DNA from: an uncultured Clostridia bacterium
GTDB taxonomy: Bacteria; Bacillota; Clostridia; Christensenellales; Aristaeellaceae
Length of the DNA: 64,000 nucleotides
Direction of reading: 5' to 3'
Assembly (NCBI GenBank): GCA_934636105.1
Contig: CAKTZR010000012.1
Span: forward strand, 1 to 64,000
The notes under the pieces are model-generated. The model saw only the letters and a program-made list of their open reading frames with translations. It was not told the DNA's origin and did no database searches. The position numbers were made by a program, and so were the translations under genes. Of this stretch, positions 52,234-59,946 are shown in pieces (the first letter of the stretch is position 1; the number at the start of each line of letters is the position of its first letter).

Positions 52234-52550
52234 TGAGCGAAAGGAGACAGATCGGAATCATTCCGATAGTTGCAGAAAGGTGCTTTAAGAGCAACGCATG
52301 GTACGGCTACGCCATCGCAATGGCCAGTTACAGCTACAACACCTGCGCATGTCTGGACGTGAACGAGAAGATGCAGGTGCTCGACACCAACGGCAACGTC
52401 ATGGAAGGCCTGTTCTGTGTGGGCAGCGACAGCGCGGGCGTGCTGTTCTCCGAAAAGAAACCGTATGTCACCTTCGGCGGCGCGAACAACGGCTGGGCGC
52501 TCACCAGCGCGTATGTTGCCGACCCGATTCTGGCTGAATACGTGAAGTAA
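52234..52550 (+). pseudogene. C-terminal remnant of an FAD-dependent fumarate reductase-like flavoprotein
   Basis: About 85 residues (from AWYGYAIAMASYSYNTCACLD to ALTSAYVADPILAEYVK) match the end of flavocytochrome c/fumarate reductase-type FAD proteins: LDTNGNVMEGLFCVGSDSAGVLFS is the usual FAD-binding C-terminal strand and GGANNGWALTSAYVA the closing helix. The N-terminal 400 or so residues of the family, including the GxGxxG dinucleotide fold, are missing; only tRNA and terminator lie upstream. An ATG at 52234 could start a short product but without a good ribosome site. Most likely debris of a deletion or integration at the tRNA gene. Confidence 0.75.
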
Positions 52551-52586
52551 TCCCAACTGCAAAAAGCCGAATCCCCTATACACATG

Positions 52587-52621
52587 AAAACCGGAATCTC
52601 CTTTTCGAGATTCCGGTTTTC
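52587..52621. terminator. Bidirectional terminator
   Basis: AAAACCGGAATCTC pairs with GAGATTCCGGTTTT around a six-base loop. Separates the flavoprotein remnant from the convergent hydrolase gene. Confidence 0.88.
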
Positions 52622-52639
52622 GTATGATGAAGAAGAAGC

Positions 52640-53395
52640 TTACCCTTCAATCTGCTTGCGCAGGAATGCCGTCGTCACGTCATAAACGCGCTGTTTCCAC
52701 GCCAGCGAGGAGAACTGATGGTTCGAGCCTTCAATCAGCTCCAGCTGCATCTGGTCGCCGTATATGTCCTGATACTGATAGGCCACGTCCACTTGCACCA
52801 ACTCGTCTTCCGTGCCATGCACAAGCAGCACGTTGCCGCGATAGCCGCGCGACATCGCCAGCGTGTCCATCTTGCGGATTTCGTCCAGATAGGTTCTGGA
52901 AAGCTCCAGGCCGTTGATATCCCAGCCATGCTCGGTCGGGCCCTTCATGGTTCTGGCGCGAACCGCCGCGCCGTAGTACATGTTGAGCGCAGGCGCCCAA
53001 AGCACAATTGCCTTCGGCTGAAGCATCGGGGCCAGACAGCCCGCCACCAGACCGCCCATGCTGTGGCCGGTCAGGAAGACGTTTTCCGGCTGACAGAAGG
53101 GCTGCTTCTGGCACCATTCATAGATGACCTTGCCCTCCTCAATCTCGTGGCCGACGGTCATCTCGTTGAAATCGCCGTCGCTCTCGCCGCAGCCGTAAAA
53201 GTCAAACCGCACGCAGGCAAAGCCCGCCTTTACGCATTCGCGGGCAAACAGCTCGTGCAGCCGCATCATGCCCACCTTATCCACCGTGAAGCCGTGGAAG
53301 AAAATCACTGTCGGGAATGGGCCTTTGCCCTCCGGCGCACGCAGGCAGCCGCGTATCAACCGCCCATTCACGTTCAATTCAAGTGCTTGATACAT
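52640..53395 (-). CDS. Alpha/beta hydrolase (esterase-like)
   Basis: A 251-residue alpha/beta hydrolase. VIFFHGFTVDKVG is the oxyanion region, CVRFDFYGCGESDGDF a family strand, VFLTGHSMGGLVAGC the nucleophile elbow (Ser in GHSMGG), LLVHGTEDELVQVD holds the acid and EGSNHQFSS the catalytic His. It resembles feruloyl/cinnamoyl ester hydrolases of gut bacteria. No signal peptide, so cytosolic. It lies 30 bases downstream of the TRAP genes on the same strand and may be part of that operon, which would fit an ester-linked substrate being opened after import. Confidence 0.88.
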   Translation of the reverse strand: MYQALELNVNGRLIRGCLRAPEGKGPFPTVIFFHGFTVDKVGMMRLHELFARECVKAGFACVRFDFYGCGESDGDFNEMTVGHEIEEGKVIYEWCQKQPFCQPENVFLTGHSMGGLVAGCLAPMLQPKAIVLWAPALNMYYGAAVRARTMKGPTEHGWDINGLELSRTYLDEIRKMDTLAMSRGYRGNVLLVHGTEDELVQVDVAYQYQDIYGDQMQLELIEGSNHQFSSLAWKQRVYDVTTAFLRKQIEG

Positions 53396-53425
53396 ATAAA
53401 ATGTATTCCTTTCTCTGTGGTTTCA

Positions 53426-54709
53426 TCACATCAACAGATTCGGCAGGAACGTAATCAGCCACGGGCAGAGGATCATCACCGCCAGAATCAAAATCTCCAC
53501 ACCGATCACCGGCAGCGCCTCCTTGAGCGCTTCCTCCAGCGAAATGTTGCCGATACGCATGGCGACGAACAGGTTCGCGCCCAGCGGCGGGGTCAGCATG
53601 CCGATGCACAGGTTGACGACCATGATAACGCCTACATAATAGATGTCATAGCCCAGCGAGGTGAGAATCGGCACAAACAGCGGCGCAAAGAGCACGATGC
53701 TCGAATTGGTGTCGATGAACATGCCGATGATGAGCAGCAGCACGTTGATAATCAGCATGATGACGTACTTGTTCGTGCTGAAGGAGAGCATCGCGTCCGT
53801 CACCATCGTCGGAATCTTGCCGATGGTCAGCAGGCGGCCGAAGGTCGTCGCCGGGCCAAAGATAATCATGATGGTCGCAGAGGTGATCGCCGCTTCAACC
53901 AGGCTCTCCTTGAGCTTTTTGAACGTCAGCTCGTGATAGACGAACTTGCCGACCAGCAGCGTGTACACAACGCCCACGACGGAGCACTCGGTCGGCGTGA
54001 AAATGCCGCCGTAAATGCCGCCCAGAACGATCACCGGCATCAAGATCGCCGGAATCGCGCCCTTGAAGGTATCGATCTTTTCCTTGCGGGTCATGGTCAC
54101 GGTGTTGCCGCGATAGCCGCGCTTCTTGGAAACGAAGTAGTTGTACAGGCACAGGCCGCCGCCAAGCATAAAGCCCGGAATAAAGCCCGCCGTGAACATC
54201 TTGGTCACGGAAACGCCGACCGTCACGCCGTACATAATCATCGGGATGGAAGGCGGAATGATCGGGCCGATAATCGACGCGCCGGAAACAATGCCGACGC
54301 TGTACGAGCGGGAATACTTCTGCTCGATCATGGCCGGGAGCATGATGCCGCCGATGGCCGCGGCCGTCGCGGGGCCGGAACCGGAAATCGCCGCGAAGAA
54401 CATGGAAGCCACAATCGCCGCCATGCCCAGACCGCCGGGCGTATCGCCGGTCAGAATGCTGGCGATATCCACCAATCGGCGGGCAATGCCCGTCTTTTCC
54501 ATCAGCGTGCCGACCAGCATGAAGAACGGAATCGCCATCAGCGGGAAGGAATCCGCGCTGGTAATCATCGCCTGCGCCAGATTGTTTGCCATCGGCATGC
54601 TCGGGAACTGCGTGGCAAACACGCCGAGCGTCGAAATGCCCAGCGACAGCGCAATCGGCACCGTCGCGAACAGGCACAGGAACAGAACCAACATCAATGT
54701 GCCAAGCAT
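53426..54709 (-). CDS. dctM: TRAP transporter large permease DctM
   Basis: A 427-residue membrane protein with about 12 helices, the transport subunit of a TRAP system. IPFFMLVGTLMEKTGIARRLVDIA, SMFFAAISGSGPATAAAIGGIMLPAM, IIPPSIPMIMYGVTVGVSVTKMFTAGFIPG and the late TPPLGANLFVAMRIGNISLEE are hallmarks of DctM. It takes up organic anions with Na+ when loaded by the DctP binding protein. The start ATG overlaps the dctQ stop by one base. Confidence 0.96.
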   Translation of the reverse strand: MLGTLMLVLFLCLFATVPIALSLGISTLGVFATQFPSMPMANNLAQAMITSADSFPLMAIPFFMLVGTLMEKTGIARRLVDIASILTGDTPGGLGMAAIVASMFFAAISGSGPATAAAIGGIMLPAMIEQKYSRSYSVGIVSGASIIGPIIPPSIPMIMYGVTVGVSVTKMFTAGFIPGFMLGGGLCLYNYFVSKKRGYRGNTVTMTRKEKIDTFKGAIPAILMPVIVLGGIYGGIFTPTECSVVGVVYTLLVGKFVYHELTFKKLKESLVEAAITSATIMIIFGPATTFGRLLTIGKIPTMVTDAMLSFSTNKYVIMLIINVLLLIIGMFIDTNSSIVLFAPLFVPILTSLGYDIYYVGVIMVVNLCIGMLTPPLGANLFVAMRIGNISLEEALKEALPVIGVEILILAVMILCPWLITFLPNLLM

Positions 54710-55215
54710 TACTGTTTTCCTCCTTCTTCCGCTTTCTGCTGCTTATCCGCGCGAATCTCGCCAATCATGCGCTGCGCCGTGCGGATGGAGAAGCCCAGCA
54801 TGCCCATCACGCCGGAAATGTACATCATCCAGACCGGCATCCACGTCATCGACGTAAACACCTGATGGTTGGCGATGGTGTTGCGCGTGACCAGGCTCAT
54901 CTTATACGCGATGAACAGGCCGAAGGCGATGGACACCAGATCGCCGAACCAGAAGACCCATTTGCCCCGCTTTTCGCCAATCAGCAGCGTGATGGCGGAA
55001 ACGCGCATATGCGCGCCGCGGAGACCCGCCAGGCTGATGCCTGCGAACGTGATCCAGACGAACATCACGCGCGTCAGCTGCTCAGCCCATGAAAAGGTGA
55101 AGGAAAAACAATATCTGCTTACAACGCTGCCGAAGGTAATCAGCGTCATGCAGGAAAACAGGACAACAATGATCGCCATTTCAATCTTGTTGTACCACGG
55201 TGTTTTCGTTTTCAA
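54709..55215 (-). CDS. dctQ: TRAP transporter small permease DctQ
   Basis: A 168-residue protein with four helices (about 12-32, 48-66, 88-110, 130-150), the small membrane subunit of the TRAP system. RYCFSFTFSWAEQLTRVMFVWITFAGISLAGLRGAHMRVS is the diagnostic DctQ stretch. Start is a TTG at 55215 with GGGAGGAGCG in front; an in-frame ATG at 55179 would cut the first helix. It lies between dctP and dctM. Confidence 0.93.
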   Translation of the reverse strand: MKTKTPWYNKIEMAIIVVLFSCMTLITFGSVVSRYCFSFTFSWAEQLTRVMFVWITFAGISLAGLRGAHMRVSAITLLIGEKRGKWVFWFGDLVSIAFGLFIAYKMSLVTRNTIANHQVFTSMTWMPVWMMYISGVMGMLGFSIRTAQRMIGEIRADKQQKAEEGGKQ

Positions 55216-55330
55216 CTCGGATCGCTCCTCCCGCTTACGGATTCGGTTTTTTCTGTTTTTGGGTAAAGGAAAGCCGGGCCCCGAGGGTTTAGGGCAAACA
55301 GCAACGGGGCCCGGCCTGCAAATCGGTCAA

Positions 55331-56329
55331 TTACTTCTGAATTTCAACGGCCTTCTCGATCAGATCGGCGCCAATCTTGTCGGCATACTTGTCATAGACA
55401 GGCTGCACAGCCTCGCGGAACGCGGCGCGCTCCTCGTCGGTCAGCTCGATCACGGTCATCAGCTTCTCGTCGATGAAGCGCTGTTTGATGCCGCCGTCGA
55501 TTTCATCCACCAGGCCGCGCTCGTAAACCAGCGCTTCCTGAATGCACTCGGTGAAGATGGCGCGATCCTCGTCGTCCAGCGCGTCCCACCAGCTCTTGGA
55601 AGCGACCAGCGGAACCGGATCGTAGATGTGATGGGTTTCAATCAGATACTTCTGCACTTCATAGAAGCGCTGGGTATCGATCTGAGAATACGGGTTTTCT
55701 TCCGCGTCGATAACGCCCTGCTGCAGGGAGGTATACACCTCGGAGAAGCTCATCGGGATGGCGGAGCAGCCCAGCTGGTTGAAGTGGTCAATGTGCATCT
55801 GGTTTTCCATGACGCGGATCTTCAGGCCCGCCATATCGGCCGGGGTATGCACTTCCTTGTTGCAGGTGACGTTACGCCAGCCCATCGCGAACCAGCCGAG
55901 ACCCTTGATGCCCGCGCCCTCCAGGTCGTCCAGAATCGCCGTGCCAACCTCGCTGTCGAAGACCTTGAACGCACCTTCTTCAGAGGTAAACAGATACGGC
56001 AGATCGAACAGCGCGGTCTTATCCGTAAAGCCGCCGAGGAACGCGTTGGACGGAGAGCAGAACTGGAGCGTGCCCATCTGGAGCTGCTCGATCATTTCGC
56101 GGTTGCCGCCGAGCTGGGAGTTCGGGAAAACGGAAACCGTGATTCGTCCGTTGGTCTTCTCGTTGACAATCTGCGCGAAGTATTCCGTACCTCTGCCGAT
56201 CGGGGTCGTCTCAATCGCGACGTGGCCGAGGTTGATGTTCATCTTCTTGTCCGAAGCGGAAGCGGAAGCCGCAAACGCGCCGACCAAAGCAGTCGCCAGC
56301 GCCGCACACATTACCTTTTTAAAGCTCAT
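55331..56329 (-). CDS. dctP: TRAP transporter solute-binding protein DctP
   Basis: A 332-residue DctP. Signal peptide 1-26 (ASASA-SD, type I site). Mature NINLGHVAIETTPIGRGTEYFAQIVNEKTNGRITVSVFPNSQLG is typical; the ligand-binding Arg lies in LKIRVMENQMH (about residue 170), followed by AIPMSFSEVYTSLQQGVIDAEENPYSQI. TRAP binding proteins hold organic acids through this Arg. First gene of the P-Q-M operon. Closely related in sequence to the C-terminal half of the divergent regulator at 56756. GGAGAGACGACA precedes the ATG. Confidence 0.95.
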   Translation of the reverse strand: MSFKKVMCAALATALVGAFAASASASDKKMNINLGHVAIETTPIGRGTEYFAQIVNEKTNGRITVSVFPNSQLGGNREMIEQLQMGTLQFCSPSNAFLGGFTDKTALFDLPYLFTSEEGAFKVFDSEVGTAILDDLEGAGIKGLGWFAMGWRNVTCNKEVHTPADMAGLKIRVMENQMHIDHFNQLGCSAIPMSFSEVYTSLQQGVIDAEENPYSQIDTQRFYEVQKYLIETHHIYDPVPLVASKSWWDALDDEDRAIFTECIQEALVYERGLVDEIDGGIKQRFIDEKLMTVIELTDEERAAFREAVQPVYDKYADKIGADLIEKAVEIQK

Positions 56330-56541
56330 TGTCGTCTCTCCTCATGATTTCGGTCGAGTGGTTGAAAGAGAATCGAGACCCTGCGTCGTCAGGGGCTGCG
56401 CGCTCTGTCCCTGCGCCGCGTCGTCTCCGGGTCAGGAGATTGGAACGTCGTCCTCTCCTGTGTTGATTACATTCTATCACAGCTCTATGCGTTCACATAT
56501 AGGTAACGGTACAAAATATTCAGATCCTCAAATTGTTTCCA

Positions 56542-56693
56542 TTGCACACCGGCAATCTATTTATTTTCATTCTCGTCAAATTATTCGACATTTTTTACGG
56601 CATTTTAGCGCCGCATCATCCATATTTTTCTAAAAAAGGATCGTTTTTACTGTGCAAACAAGCAAATCCATCTTTTATTGTTTTGATTGCACA
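56542..56693. promoter_or_regulatory. Repeated TTGCACA motif in the TRAP/regulator divergent region
   Basis: TTGCACA occurs at 56542-56548 and 56687-56693 and inverted (TGTGCAA) at 56651-56657. The last two form an inverted repeat with 29 bases between. The 425-base region 56330-56755 carries no gene; the part next to dctP is its leader. These sites are candidates for binding by the CdaR/PucR-type regulators. I could not place convincing promoters, though a TAATAT box lies near 56720. Confidence 0.4.
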
Positions 56694-56755
56694 TATCATT
56701 TTTATTCCATCTTTGTTTTAATATAGATAGAAGAAACAGAGGGGAGGAAACTGCC

Positions 56756-58828
56756 TTGACGCTGGACAAACGGGCCTGTCGAACGCTTTGCAAGAGCATC
56801 GCCCGCAGCATGAATATCCCCGCGGGCATCTTCGATCCGGAAGGGATGCTCATCGGCCATACCGACTGCGCCACGCCGGAAGAAGCGGCGCGTCTGCGCA
56901 ATCAGCTCACGCTGATAAGCCGCACCGAAAGCCTGATCCCGGACGCGCTTCGCTTTCCTCTTTTGCATGCGGATGGTTCCGCGGCCGGAACGGTCATCAT
57001 GCCCAGCGCGGGCGGCCACCCGGAATACAGAGCCTGGACACAGACGCTTTTCGCGCTCTGCGTCGCCAACGAAGCGCTCACCGAACAGGCCCACGCCGAA
57101 TCGAGCGATAAATCCTCCTTCCTTTATGAAATTCTCGCTTCCCGGCTCACGGATGACGAAACCATCGTCAGCCGCGCGGCCAAGCTCAAATACCGCTCCC
57201 ACATTTCCCGCTGCGCAATCATTTTCAGCTTCTCCGCACAGGCGGAGAGCAGCGAAAACACGGACGACGAGCAATTCCGCGCGCAGTTTTCCCGCGTTCT
57301 GTTGGAAACGCCGGGATTCAACGCAGAGGATTTCGGCGATCTGCTCACCCGTCAGCAATTTGTGCTGTTCAAAACGGTGCCTGCCGGAAACATCGAATCC
57401 CGCAAGGCCCTTCTCTCCGGCTTTATTCAAAACGTGCTGGAAGAAAACCCGCTGCTCGACGGATTGGCCGTGCGCGTCGGCGTCGGCACGGTCTATCAGG
57501 ATTTGCCGCGCATGCGGGAAAGCTATCTGGAAGCGCTTTTCGTCATCAAAAACCTTTCCGTGCTCTGCGCAGAAAGCCCGATGGGCTTTGCGGAAGATTA
57601 CACGTTCGATTATCTCATGTCCCTGCTTCCGGAGGATTATCAGGATCAGCTGCTCGGCCCGTATGCCGAGCGCCTGCGTCAGGTTTCCTATCTGCCAGAG
57701 ACGCTCAAGGTGCTCTGCGCGACAAACAACAATCTGCTGCAATGCGCCAAGCACCTGTCCATCCACCGCAACACCATGCTCCAGCGCTATACCAAGCTCA
57801 CCGAAACAGCCGGGCTCGATCCCGTCCATCGTTCCGGCGACCGTCTGACGGCCCGGCAGTGCGCGATATACCTCAATAAGAAAACCACGCTGCACGCAGG
57901 CATCATCATCCAGAGCAGCAGCGACCTGCACCTGGGCTTTCATCATTTCGGCACGCTTTTGGAAGAAAAAAGCCACGCTTCCATCGCGCTCGAGGTCACC
58001 AACGTCGGCATTTCCGGCAACAACAAATCGCTGTTGGAGCTTCTGCTCTGCGGCACAATGGATTTCATCGTCATCGACATTGACCCGCTGATTTCTTACT
58101 CCTGCGACGAGCTGGCCGTATGCAACCTGCCCCATGTGTTTGAAAGCTACGAAGATGCGTATACGCTGCTTTCCGGCTCCATCGGTCAAAGGCTGCTTCA
58201 ATCCAGCAGTTCCAACGGCGTGATCTGCCTGGGCTTCTGGTCGATGGGCTGGCGCTATCTCTCCTCCCGTGACACGCCCGTGCGCACGCCGGAAGACATG
58301 CGCGGCCAACGCATCCGCACCATGAACAAAAAGGTGGTGCAGGATTATTTCACGTCGCTGGGCGCGGTCGCCATCCCCATCAGCTATGATAATATTTTGC
58401 CCGCTCTGACTGAAAAAATCGTCGATATGCAGGAAAACCCCTTCGTCAATTTCCGCGATATGCGGCTGTACGAACAGCAGCGCTGGATTCTCAAGGAAAA
58501 TTCCATCTTCAGCACCAATCTGCTCATCACATCCGAATTGCTGTGGAAAAAACTGACCCATGAACAGCGGCGCATTGTTCTGGAAGCCGCCAGAGAGAGC
58601 ACCGCGTGGCAATGGCAGCATGCCAAACAGCATAACGCGGAATGTGAAGCGCAGCTAGTCGAAAAACACGGCGTGCACCTCTATACGCCCACGCAGGCGG
58701 AGCAGGCCCAGTGGAATCAGCAGGCGCTCCGCTTCCGTCAGTCCTTCCCTCATCAGCAGATTTTAAGCGAAATCGCCGCGGCCAGAGAGGAGGCGCGCCA
58801 TGGAAGCCCTGCACAAGCAAATCTTTGA
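56756..58828 (+). CDS. CdaR/PucR-type regulator fused to a TRAP solute-binding domain
   Basis: A 690-residue protein. Residues 1-130 resemble the diacid-recognition domain of CdaR (SIARSMNIPAGIFDPEGMLIGHTD); about 135-270 a CdaR GGDEF-like linker domain (VRVGVGTVYQDLPRMRESYLEAL); about 312-355 the PucR/CdaR helix-turn-helix (NNNLLQCAKHLSIHRNTMLQRY). From about 377 to 690 follows a full TRAP DctP-like domain: GFWSMGWRYLSSRD, RTPEDMRGQRIRTMNKK with the ligand Arg kept, AIPISYDNILPAL and DMQENPF line up with the neighbouring DctP. No signal peptide or membrane segment, so it is cytosolic. Start TTG 56756 has GGGGAGGAAA in front. It probably senses the TRAP substrate and controls the dct operon; this fusion is unusual. 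Confidence 0.88.
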   Translation: MTLDKRACRTLCKSIARSMNIPAGIFDPEGMLIGHTDCATPEEAARLRNQLTLISRTESLIPDALRFPLLHADGSAAGTVIMPSAGGHPEYRAWTQTLFALCVANEALTEQAHAESSDKSSFLYEILASRLTDDETIVSRAAKLKYRSHISRCAIIFSFSAQAESSENTDDEQFRAQFSRVLLETPGFNAEDFGDLLTRQQFVLFKTVPAGNIESRKALLSGFIQNVLEENPLLDGLAVRVGVGTVYQDLPRMRESYLEALFVIKNLSVLCAESPMGFAEDYTFDYLMSLLPEDYQDQLLGPYAERLRQVSYLPETLKVLCATNNNLLQCAKHLSIHRNTMLQRYTKLTETAGLDPVHRSGDRLTARQCAIYLNKKTTLHAGIIIQSSSDLHLGFHHFGTLLEEKSHASIALEVTNVGISGNNKSLLELLLCGTMDFIVIDIDPLISYSCDELAVCNLPHVFESYEDAYTLLSGSIGQRLLQSSSSNGVICLGFWSMGWRYLSSRDTPVRTPEDMRGQRIRTMNKKVVQDYFTSLGAVAIPISYDNILPALTEKIVDMQENPFVNFRDMRLYEQQRWILKENSIFSTNLLITSELLWKKLTHEQRRIVLEAARESTAWQWQHAKQHNAECEAQLVEKHGVHLYTPTQAEQAQWNQQALRFRQSFPHQQILSEIAAAREEARHGSPAQANL

Positions 58829-59909
58829 TTCGTTCTGCCGGGCCTGTCCCGACACCCCCTGCGGCCTGTACAACGCCGCGCATCGTCTCGTCGCCCAAAA
58901 CGGCGAAGGTCTGCCTGAAAAAGCGCCGTCCGGCGAAGGCACATCTTTTGAAAACGACTGCTTTCTCACTTTCGCCCGACTGGAAGAAAGCTGGCTGCTC
59001 GGCTTTTGCGCCAAGGAGGAAGCGCAGGCGCAAGGCATGCTCCGGCTGCTGGCTTCCATCCGCGAGCTGGTGCTGCAAAACCAGAAGCTCTACGTCGTTC
59101 GCAGCAATGCGCAGGATAAAATTTCGCTGCTGTTAAACCGTCTCTTTTCGCTCAACACCCCGGACGATATCGCCTATACCGCCATCGCCGCGCTGAATCT
59201 CGGCTATGACATGACGCTGCCGCGCACGGTTTGCCTGTTTACGCTGGCCGCGCAGGATGACGAAAGCGCCATCTCCGAAGGGACGCTGCATTCCGTCATC
59301 AATCTCATCCGCAGTCAGCGCTTCATCGGCGCGCAGGATCTCGTCGGTTCGATCAACAGCGACCAGATTGCGCTGTGCAAAACACTGTCCAATCCGGCCC
59401 AGCCCGTTCAATCGCAGCTGCGTCCCCTGCTGGCTTCGCTCTGCGCTTCCATTCTGGATTTGCACCACATTTCCATTCAGGTCGGCGTGGGCGACGTAGT
59501 TCGCTCGATTTCCGATTACAGCACACAGTTTCTGGATATCCGGCAGATGCTTCGCTGCCGCACGCTGTTCAACTCGCCCAAGACCATTCACTTCATCGCC
59601 AACTTTCAAACCGAAATGGCCATTTTCAAAATTCCATCCGCGCAGCTCGACCACTTTTTAATTGAAAAGCTGGAAATTCTGGAGCATCTGCCCCAGTTTC
59701 TGGAAACCGTCGAAGCGCTGCTTTCCTGCAACATGAACATCAACGACACGGCGGAAATGCTGTTTGTCCATCGAAACACCGTGCTTTTCCGGGTCAACCG
59801 CATCAAAAAGCTGTTGTGTCTCGATCCGCTGCACAAGGATGCAGATCGGGCGACGCTCGCCCTGCTGTATATGTATTCCAAAATCAAACAAATCACAGCG
59901 CCAAGCTGA
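58800..59909 (+). CDS. CdaR/PucR-type transcriptional regulator
   Basis: A 369-residue regulator. N-terminal sensor region (about 1-115, weakly conserved), central CdaR GGDEF-like region (about 120-265, ISIQVGVGDVVRSISDYSTQFLDIRQML) and C-terminal helix-turn-helix (about 305-345, NMNINDTAEMLFVHRNTVLFRVNRIKKL). It overlaps the preceding fused regulator by 29 bases with AGAGAGGAGGCGCC before its ATG, so the two are co-translated and may work as partners. It lacks the TRAP domain. Regulators of this family (CdaR in E. coli) control sugar-diacid and glycerate genes. Confidence 0.9.
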   Translation: MEALHKQIFDSFCRACPDTPCGLYNAAHRLVAQNGEGLPEKAPSGEGTSFENDCFLTFARLEESWLLGFCAKEEAQAQGMLRLLASIRELVLQNQKLYVVRSNAQDKISLLLNRLFSLNTPDDIAYTAIAALNLGYDMTLPRTVCLFTLAAQDDESAISEGTLHSVINLIRSQRFIGAQDLVGSINSDQIALCKTLSNPAQPVQSQLRPLLASLCASILDLHHISIQVGVGDVVRSISDYSTQFLDIRQMLRCRTLFNSPKTIHFIANFQTEMAIFKIPSAQLDHFLIEKLEILEHLPQFLETVEALLSCNMNINDTAEMLFVHRNTVLFRVNRIKKLLCLDPLHKDADRATLALLYMYSKIKQITAPS

Positions 59910-59946
59910 ACTTGACACTTAAACGAAAAAAGAAAGGAACATAGCC

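Noticed and set aside
52086..52236. Reading frame running through tRNA-Ala into the flavoprotein remnant
   Set aside because: The first part overlaps the tRNA and its terminator, so it cannot be the start of a protein gene.
56702..58633. Long open frame antisense to the fused regulator
   Set aside because: No start signal or domain; the sense strand carries clear CdaR and DctP motifs.
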